A stretch of DNA of 64,000 nucleotides, from the NCBI GenBank assembly GCA_946482515.1, contig CAMLRS010000014.1, forward strand, positions 1-64,000, read 5' to 3'. This DNA comes from an uncultured Flavobacteriales bacterium (lineage in GTDB: Bacteria; Bacteroidota; Bacteroidia; Flavobacteriales; Crocinitomicaceae). This document shows positions 58,724-64,000 of this stretch, in pieces; within the stretch, counting starts at the first letter, position 1, and every line of letters begins with the position of its first letter. The notes beneath the pieces were generated by a model. The model made no database searches, was not told where the DNA came from, and saw nothing but the letters and a program-made list of their open reading frames with translations. Made by a program: the position numbers and the translations under genes.

Positions 58724-59268
58724 AAAAACGCATCAACCGCACGTTTCGCAGAGCCAAATACGTCGTTTATCGACAGACGATTCTCGAGCCCATTGATCAC
58801 TTGTGGACCTTTATTGGAGCATTTGCCGGTATCGGGCTCATTGGCTGGATACAAAGCTACATGCTGCCCGACCAGGACAATGTCTTCCTGATCGGATCAT
58901 TCGGAGCCAGTGCTGTACTGGTTTTCGGCGCTACGAACAGTCCGCTGGCGCAACCGCGCAACCTGGTATTTGGGCATTTGTTTTCGGCGTTCGTAGGTGT
59001 AAGCGTTCACTGGCTTTTTCCGGATGAAATGTGGCTTTCCGCAGCATTAGGCGTTTCATTGGCCATAGTTGCCATGCAGATCACCAAAACCATGCATCCA
59101 CCAGGTGGTGCAACCGCATTGATCGCCACGATCGGTTCGGCAAAAATTCAATCATTGGGATTTTTGTATGTCCTGACACCCGTACTTAGCGGCGTCACCA
59201 TTCTGTTGTTTGTGGCGTTGATCGTGAACAACATTCCGCGGCATCGGAGCTATCCGTATCGGAAGTGA
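58720..59268 (+). CDS. HPP family inner membrane protein
   Basis: A 182-residue integral membrane protein. The family motif HPPGGATAL is at about residues 124-132 and follows the AMQITKTM helix. Other conserved parts are LIGSFGASAVLVFGATNSPLAQPRN and FLYVLTPVLSGVTILLFVAL. Four hydrophobic segments. HPP proteins include nitrite transporters of cyanobacteria and chloroplasts; here no nitrogen gene is nearby. Start at the ATG overlapping the upstream stop. Confidence 0.9.
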   Translation: MKKRINRTFRRAKYVVYRQTILEPIDHLWTFIGAFAGIGLIGWIQSYMLPDQDNVFLIGSFGASAVLVFGATNSPLAQPRNLVFGHLFSAFVGVSVHWLFPDEMWLSAALGVSLAIVAMQITKTMHPPGGATALIATIGSAKIQSLGFLYVLTPVLSGVTILLFVALIVNNIPRHRSYPYRK

Positions 59269-59339
59269 ATCAAGTTTTGGTAAAAGAAAAAGAAATTGAA
59301 ATGGATTTCATCCAGTCATAATGGGGGCTGTTCGTAATA

Positions 59340-59464
59340 TCTAGAATTCTAGAATTCCAAAATTTTCAAATTCCCGAATTTCCTTCCAAACCGGTTTTCA
59401 ATGGAACCCAGCAACTCATCAACCCAATAACTCAAAAACTCACAACTCAATAACTCACCAACCC
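59340..59464. repeat. AGAATTCTAGAATTCC block and CAACTCA array between convergent genes
   Basis: 59340-59383 has ctagaattctagaattcc, aaaattttcaaattcccg, aatttcc. 59407-59464 has cagcaactcatc, aacccaataactc, aaaaactcac, aactcaataactcacc. The second runs to the end of the M42-type gene. Confidence 0.6.
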
Positions 59465-59465
59465 T

Positions 59466-60404
59466 CTACAACTCCCTCATCAACACCTTATACAATTCCA
59501 CCATCGCCACAATATCCGATTTAAAAACCTTTTCATCAGGCGTATGAACATTGTCTTCAGCCGCACCGATAAAGCACCAGTCGATGGGAAGATCCGATTT
59601 TTGCAGCACAGATCCGTCGCTTCCCCCAGCCGATTCAACTTCCAACTGAAAAGGAACACCAGAGCGTTCAGCAATAGCAATAATGCGATCGAGGTAGCTT
59701 TTTCGTGGCAGCATGCTGTCGCGCATGGAAATCGCTACACCGCCTCCGTGAACAACACCGTATGTAACCCACGTGATATCACAGATCAGTGCTTGCAAAA
59801 CGCCATAATGCTTTAACAGGTAGCGCGCGCAATTCCCCACCGAGTTGCCGCCATGTTCTTCGTAAGTGGAAAATACAATTGCTCCGTTTTCCAGTGTTTC
59901 GGCCACTTGTAAAGCCGTCCATACGCCCAGGCGGTTGTCGAGGTAAGGCGATTGAATGTATTCTTCGGTTTCCCGGAAATTGGGTTTGAACGACAACAGC
60001 GTCCCGCGATCGATTTCCCGCGAAGCGACGTAGTTGATACGTGTGCCACCATGATCGTCTTCGATCACCATAACTTCGGCTTCGCACTCACCCTGTGTAT
60101 CCCGACCAACAAGTGCCGTACCATCGATGTTACGTGGGCCACCCACGCGGATGAGGTCTTTGTTGTAGCCTGCCGAATAGCCGATCGTATCCATATGGGC
60201 GTAAATAGCAGTGCGCGGCGTTCCGAAAACGAGGATGATCGTATCCTGGAATCCCGGTCCGTGAATGATTTCCGGGATAGTTTTCCACTGCTGCTTGTTG
60301 CGATCGATGTAATCGAGCAGGAAGGCTTTGATACGGCTTTCGTCGCTGGCTACGCCCTGAATGGTGATCAATTCTTCCAGCAGTGCTTTATGCTTTAATT
60401 CCAT
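59466..60404 (-). CDS. M42/M20-like zinc aminopeptidase
   Basis: A 312-residue cytoplasmic metallopeptidase. Metal and catalytic residues appear in order: AIYAHMDTIGY (H, D), YLDNRLGVW (bridging D), STYEEHGGNS (catalytic E and ligand E), CDITWVTYGV (D) and NVHTPDEKV (last H). This is the MH-clan layout of M42/M20 enzymes such as tetrahedral aminopeptidases. Its ATG lies within the last 17 bases of the YigZ gene, so translation is coupled. Confidence 0.88.
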   Translation of the reverse strand: MELKHKALLEELITIQGVASDESRIKAFLLDYIDRNKQQWKTIPEIIHGPGFQDTIILVFGTPRTAIYAHMDTIGYSAGYNKDLIRVGGPRNIDGTALVGRDTQGECEAEVMVIEDDHGGTRINYVASREIDRGTLLSFKPNFRETEEYIQSPYLDNRLGVWTALQVAETLENGAIVFSTYEEHGGNSVGNCARYLLKHYGVLQALICDITWVTYGVVHGGGVAISMRDSMLPRKSYLDRIIAIAERSGVPFQLEVESAGGSDGSVLQKSDLPIDWCFIGAAEDNVHTPDEKVFKSDIVAMVELYKVLMREL

Positions 60405-61002
60405 GTTGAATGAGTGTTACGCCTTCCAATCCTGAAAGCCTGTTCAGCCCGGCTTCGTTTGAAACGGGGATTTCGCAGACAATCCGGCAGGAAAGCTCAA
60501 GTTGTTGTTCGGTGATGGTCAATTGAAGCGCTTTCAGTGTCGACATCACGGCTGGCATGGCTTCGTAGGAAAAAAGCAGCTCGATCGTATAAGTGTCTTC
60601 CTGCTCAACGATCGTTGCTTGTTCCAGGGCATCTTTTGCAGCTGTTCGATACGCATTGACTAGGCCGCTGGCGCCGAGGTTCGTTCCGCCATAATAGCGC
60701 ACTACGGCGATGAGAATGTTGGTCAGATCGAACGATTGAATTTGCCCCAGGATAGGAGGGCCGGCCGTGTTGGAAGGCTCACCGTCGTCGCTGGAACGAA
60801 ACCGTTTCTTATCGCTTCCGAAACGAAAAGCGTAGCACACATGGCATGCCTGCGGATGCTCCTTGCGCCAACCGGCCAGCAATGTTTTGACTTGTTCTTC
60901 GGTTGTGCAGGGAACGGCAAAAGCCAGGAAGCGTGATCCTTTTTCTTTGTAGAATCCTTCACTGGCTTGTTGAAGCGTACGATATGTGTTTGATTTTGTC
61001 AG
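60388..61002 (-). CDS. YigZ/IMPACT family protein with a non-ATG start
   Basis: A 204-residue YigZ, usual length. The body shows HVCYAFRFGSDKKRFRSSDDGEPSNTAGPPIL, then VVRYYGGTNLGASGLVNAY. Homology extends upstream of the first TTG (60882): SNTYRTLQQASEGFYKEKGSRFLAFAVP is clearly family sequence. The frame is then closed by TAA at 61009, and between there is no ATG, GTG or TTG. CTG at 61002 is the best start. YigZ proteins are linked to translation regulation; function unsettled. Confidence 0.85.
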   Translation of the reverse strand: MTKSNTYRTLQQASEGFYKEKGSRFLAFAVPCTTEEQVKTLLAGWRKEHPQACHVCYAFRFGSDKKRFRSSDDGEPSNTAGPPILGQIQSFDLTNILIAVVRYYGGTNLGASGLVNAYRTAAKDALEQATIVEQEDTYTIELLFSYEAMPAVMSTLKALQLTITEQQLELSCRIVCEIPVSNEAGLNRLSGLEGVTLIQHGIKA

Positions 61003-61030
61003 CTGCTTTTATTTACTTTTGTCAAAAATA
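60989..61030. promoter_or_regulatory. Face-to-face promoters between YigZ and a lipoprotein gene
   Basis: Plus: TTTG (60989), 21 bases, TACTTTTG (61014-61021). Minus: TATTTTTG at 61030-61023. The two -7 elements are one base apart and point toward each other, so the transcripts overlap at their 5' ends and polymerase could use only one at a time. Confidence 0.5.
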
Positions 61031-61040
61031 GCACGTGTAT

Positions 61041-61571
61041 ATGCAGTTCCGCACCCTCAGCGCCATACTTTTCACAGGTCTTCTGTTGACAGTCTCTTGT
61101 AAGAAAGAAGAAGATCCTGAAATTAATCCCTGTATGAATGGTCAGCTCGATCCGGGAGAAACGGCTATCGATTGTGGTGGAAGCTGTGGCCCTTGCCCGT
61201 CGACAGAGTTCCCGACAGCCGGTTTTGAAATAAACCTGTATGGCGAAAACGATTCAGATATCAGTGCTTCGATTCGCGAGCTAACGGCTAATGGAAACTG
61301 GATCCTGCGTGTTGGTAATGACAGTATCGACGTTCACATGAACCTTGGAAATACAGGAATGACCGGTACGTTTGCTATGAGCCCGACAGGTTCGTATGCT
61401 GCTTACAACGGTGTGAATTACCCGACGTTGTCTTCAGGTCTGTACACGATCAGTGCTCACAATACCACTACCGACAAAATGAGCGGTTTTTTCCACGGTA
61501 AGTTTTCACGCGGTGTGGCAGGAGATACGCTGTATATTACCAACGGATATTTCGAATACCTCCCGTATTGA
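61041..61571 (+). CDS. Lipoprotein with Cys-rich N-terminal motif
   Basis: A 176-residue lipoprotein (MQFRTLSAILFTGLLLTVSC, lipobox TVSC, then KKEEDPE). The mature protein begins with CMNGQLDPGETAIDCGGSCGPCP, a motif frequent after Bacteroidota lipoprotein signals and probably a small disulfide or metal knot. A beta-rich domain of about 120 residues follows (FEINLYGENDSDISASI onward). Function unknown. A GTG two codons upstream is an alternative start. Confidence 0.8.
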   Translation: MQFRTLSAILFTGLLLTVSCKKEEDPEINPCMNGQLDPGETAIDCGGSCGPCPSTEFPTAGFEINLYGENDSDISASIRELTANGNWILRVGNDSIDVHMNLGNTGMTGTFAMSPTGSYAAYNGVNYPTLSSGLYTISAHNTTTDKMSGFFHGKFSRGVAGDTLYITNGYFEYLPY

Positions 61572-61584
61572 TGGTTGATGCTTA

Positions 61585-61635
61585 ATGTTTGATTTTTGAT
61601 GAGTGTAAATCAAAAATCAAACATCCAAAATCAAG
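61585..61635. repeat. Perfect 16-bp inverted repeat of AAATCAA words between convergent genes
   Basis: ATGTTTGATTTTTGAT (61585-61600) pairs exactly with ATCAAAAATCAAACAT (61609-61624), loop of eight. Words match the arrays at 24345 and 25220. It lies between two converging genes and could stop both transcripts. Confidence 0.7.
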
Positions 61636-62563
61636 AATCCTTCGTATTATCGTTCAGCTTCTGACCGAGAAACGTTCCCTGGATGATTTCCTGCTGGTAA
61701 TCTTTCATCGCTCCCGGTGAATGCGGGATCAGGATAGAGGAGTTCTTGGAATTCGCACCGATATCCTTGATCGTATCGAAGTATTGAGTCATGAGTACGA
61801 ACTGCATAACTTCTTCGTGTGTTACCGTTTGCAGTGACTGCTGGAAGTCAGCCACGGATTCCTTGAAACCACGAACGATCTCGAGTCGCTGAGCTGCGAT
61901 ACCCTCTCCGGCCAGGCGCTTGGATTCTGCTTCTGCCTCCGCTTCCTTGATGATACGGATCTTTTTCGCTTCGGCCTCCTGTAAAGCGGCCTCTTTTTCA
62001 CGCTTGGCGGCGTTGATGCGGTTCATGGATTCCTTCACTTTGTGATCCGGATCGATATCAGTGATGAGCGCCTTGATGATCGTGTAGCCGAAGATTTCCA
62101 TGCTCTCGGAAATGTTTTCCTGAACAGCCATGGCAATGTCTTCTTTCTTGGCGAATACGTTGTCGAGCTCAAGCTTTGGTACTTCTGCGCGCACGTCGTC
62201 GAAAATGTAGGAAGCGATCTGTCCTTTCGGGTTGTCGAGCGAGTAGTAAGCTGTCTGAACGTTGGCCCTACCGATCTGGTACTGCACGGAAACCTGCAGG
62301 TTTACGAATACGTCGTCGAAGGATTTGGTCTCAATGGTCACATCCAGCTGCTGTACGCGCAGGTTCACTACAGCTACTTTGCGGTCGATGAACGGAATCA
62401 GCAAACCGAATCCCGGCTGTGCCACGCGCTGGAATTTCCCGAGTCGCTCGATAACAAGCGCGGTTTGTTCGCGAACAATGATGAAGGATTTTAAAATGAG
62501 CAGCAGCCCTAAAACGCCGATTACACCATAGAGGATCAATTCATTGGGATTTGCAGTGTTCAT
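61631..62563 (-). CDS. SPFH/Band 7 (stomatin-like, QmcA-type) membrane protein
   Basis: A 310-residue protein with one N-terminal membrane helix (about residues 8-28) and a Band 7 domain: IVREQTALVIERLGKFQRVAQPGFGLLIPF, TIETKSFDDVFVNLQVSVQYQI and AVQENISESMEIFGYTII. A coiled coil follows (NAAKREKEAALQEAEAKKIR). Such proteins form ring scaffolds at the membrane. The ATG at 62563 is used because the extra upstream codons lie next to the dnaA terminator. It follows dnaA on the minus strand. Confidence 0.92.
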   Translation of the reverse strand: MNTANPNELILYGVIGVLGLLLILKSFIIVREQTALVIERLGKFQRVAQPGFGLLIPFIDRKVAVVNLRVQQLDVTIETKSFDDVFVNLQVSVQYQIGRANVQTAYYSLDNPKGQIASYIFDDVRAEVPKLELDNVFAKKEDIAMAVQENISESMEIFGYTIIKALITDIDPDHKVKESMNRINAAKREKEAALQEAEAKKIRIIKEAEAEAESKRLAGEGIAAQRLEIVRGFKESVADFQQSLQTVTHEEVMQFVLMTQYFDTIKDIGANSKNSSILIPHSPGAMKDYQQEIIQGTFLGQKLNDNTKDS

Positions 62564-62585
62564 GGTCGTGTGTTTTGAGTGAAAT

Positions 62586-62615
62586 AAAAAAAGCCCCGAC
62601 AATGAATGTCGAGGC
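62586..62615 (-). terminator. Rho-independent terminator of dnaA
   Basis: On the minus strand GCCTCGACA pairs with TGTCGGGGC (one T-G wobble), loop of five, then seven Us. It begins nine bases after the dnaA stop. Confidence 0.9.
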
Positions 62616-62623
62616 CGCAGTTA

Positions 62624-64000
62624 TCATTGAATGGTCAATTTCTTTTCCAGGTCTTCCAGGTATACGCGGAACTGTTTATCCGTTTCTGAAAGGTTCATTA
62701 CTGTACGGCAGGCGTGCAGTACGGTTGCGTGGTCTTTTCCGCCGCAATGCGCTCCGATGCTTGCCAGGGAAGATTTGGTCATCTTCTTGGAGAAGTACAT
62801 GGAAATCTGACGGGCTTGTACAACCTCGCGCTTACGTGTTTTCGACTTCAGCATTTCGATAGGCAGATCGAAGTAATCGCACACCACTTTCTGGATGTAG
62901 TCGATGGAAACTTCGCGGGCCGTGTTTTTCACGAACTTGTCGATCATCTGCTTGGCCAGCTCCAGCGTAATGGCTTTTTTGTTCAGGGAAGCCTGCGCCA
63001 GGAGGGAAGTCAATGCGCCTTCCATCTCACGGATGTTGGTGTTGATGCTGTAAGCAAGGTATTCCACCACTTCACGCGGAAGCTCGATGCCGTTGCCGTA
63101 CATCTTTTTCTCCATGATGGCGATGCGCGTTTCCAGATCCGGTGTGCTCAGATCGGCTGACAAGCCCCACTTGAAGCGGGAAAGCAGACGCTGTTCCATG
63201 CCCTGCATTTCCACCGGTGGTTTGTCGGAAGTCAGAATGATCTGCTTGCCGTTCTGGTGCAAATGGTTGAAGATATGGAAGAACACATCCTGCGTTTTCT
63301 CTTTGCCGGAGAAGAACTGCACGTCATCGATGATCAATACGTCGATCATCTGGTAGAAGTGGATGAAGTCGTTTGTTGTCTGGTTTTTCAGCGCATCGAT
63401 GAACTGGTGGGCGAATTTCTCCGATCCGACATACAGAACGGTTTTATTCGGCGACTGGTTCTTGATACCGATACCGATAGCGTGAGCGAGGTGGGTTTTA
63501 CCCAAGCCTACGCCTCCGTAGATCAACAGCGGGTTGAAGGCTGTTCCGCCCGGTTTGTTCGCAACAGCGTAACCGGCAGAGCGTGCCAGACGGTTGCAGT
63601 CACCTTCCACGAAGTTCTCGAAAGAATACGCTGGATTCAGGTTGGAATCCACGTTTACTTTCTTCAGTCCCGGAATGATGAACGGGTTTTTGATCGGATT
63701 ATCGCTGATATTGATCGGCATGTTCACAGGAGCGTTTTTCACCGCTTTGCTGTTGGATGCCGGAAGTTTCACCGTGTAAGGTGCAGAATTGCTGGCACTG
63801 TTTTCCATAACAATACTGTATTCCAGGTGTCCCTCTGCGCCCAGTTCTTTTTTGACCACCTTCTTCAAAAGCGTGACATAATGTTCCTCGAGCCATTCGT
63901 AAAAGAAATGGGAAGGAACCTGGATCATCAGCACATTGTTTTCAATGCGTACGGGAACAATGGGTTCGAACCACGTTTTGTAAGCTTGGAGCGGGATGTT
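62624..64000 (-). CDS. dnaA: Chromosomal replication initiator DnaA (5' end outside window)
   Basis: The frame runs off the right edge; 458 residues are visible. Domain I end (VSHFFYEW-like IQVPSHFFYEWLEEHY), a linker, then the AAA+ domain: LIYGGVGLGKTHLAHAIG (Walker A), VLIIDDVQFFSGK (Walker B), LLSRFKWGLSADL (sensor region). Domain IV contains the DnaA-box helix-turn-helix GGKDHATVLHACRTV. All catalytic parts are intact. The upstream side (possible oriC) is not in the window. Confidence 0.97.
   Translation of the reverse strand, partial: NIPLQAYKTWFEPIVPVRIENNVLMIQVPSHFFYEWLEEHYVTLLKKVVKKELGAEGHLEYSIVMENSASNSAPYTVKLPASNSKAVKNAPVNMPINISDNPIKNPFIIPGLKKVNVDSNLNPAYSFENFVEGDCNRLARSAGYAVANKPGGTAFNPLLIYGGVGLGKTHLAHAIGIGIKNQSPNKTVLYVGSEKFAHQFIDALKNQTTNDFIHFYQMIDVLIIDDVQFFSGKEKTQDVFFHIFNHLHQNGKQIILTSDKPPVEMQGMEQRLLSRFKWGLSADLSTPDLETRIAIMEKKMYGNGIELPREVVEYLAYSINTNIREMEGALTSLLAQASLNKKAITLELAKQMIDKFVKNTAREVSIDYIQKVVCDYFDLPIEMLKSKTRKREVVQARQISMYFSKKMTKSSLASIGAHCGGKDHATVLHACRTVMNLSETDKQFRVYLEDLEKKLTIQ

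Noticed and set aside
60723..60962. ATG-started 79-codon minus-strand frame over the YigZ N-terminus
   Set aside because: It is in a different frame from the YigZ homology; YigZ family sequence clearly continues through this region in the other frame.
1..64000. tRNA, rRNA or tmRNA genes
   Set aside because: Reading both strands I saw no tRNA-like cloverleaf core or rRNA segment; a covariance-model scan (tRNAscan-SE, Infernal) would settle it.
63935..64000. Replication origin next to dnaA
   Set aside because: The visible sequence is dnaA coding; the upstream side lies outside the window, so no origin can be claimed.

Overview
This window looks like a chromosomal segment of a Bacteroidota bacterium, most likely Flavobacteriales close to Fluviicola/Crocinitomicaceae. 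Six proteins end in type IX secretion (T9SS) sorting domains, including a gingipain-like C25 peptidase. Recognisable promoters have the Bacteroidota form (TTTG, about 19-21 bases, TAnnTTTG), and the block bamD-rpoZ-coaBC-DUF4835-recN is typical of the phylum. The right edge enters dnaA. I saw no rRNA, tRNA, CRISPR array, phage genes or transposase. The organism name is an inference from family content, not from a search.

Layout. 1-7 kb: cell-wall peptidase, patatin, then the bamD-recN block. 7-15.6 kb: mostly exported or envelope proteins plus fabI and small housekeeping genes. 15.9-24.2 kb: an MFS transporter facing a minus-strand lipid-modification operon (desaturase, DUF1295, two CFA-type methyltransferases, FAD oxidoreductase, DUF1365). 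That operon is interrupted by a 504-bp inverted-repeat element carrying a GxxExxY gene. 24.4-29.8 kb: YdcF, ribosomal protein L19, and a RimB-RimK-aspartoacylase module. 30-35.6 kb: a PorE-like OmpA protein, methyltransferases, and a four-helix-bundle gene whose expected ATG reads ATA. 36-42.9 kb: DEAD-box helicase, Crp/Fnr regulator, and a GbsR/MarR-controlled cluster with a visible shared operator. 43-48.3 kb: a cobalamin-riboswitch operon with a BtuB-type receptor, a BtuG-like propeller and two T9SS-sorted partners. 48.4-64 kb: ribH, glmM, DUF4139, C25 peptidase, BaiN-like flavoprotein, YigZ, SPFH protein and dnaA.

The least expected content lies between genes. Many spacers hold short imperfect tandem 'phrases', often folded into inverted repeats and often touching stop codons. 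They fall into a few recurring vocabularies: CAACTCA, CCTGAAGTC, ACCACAAAGG, ACCGCAAAG, AATTCAGAATTC, AAATCAAACATCC and GTGAATAGT. Two noncoding elements (229 and 205 bp) have perfect 20- and 22-bp terminal inverted repeats. A third carries the GxxExxY gene between 30-bp arms. A 20-bp near-palindrome, CCTGCCTGTCGGCAGACAGG, sits precisely inside two unrelated repeat arms, and a degenerate copy lies in frame inside a coding sequence. I take this layered repeat ecology, and its link to the GxxExxY and four-helix-bundle families, as the best candidate for an undescribed system here. All such functional statements are inference from one sequence read by eye.
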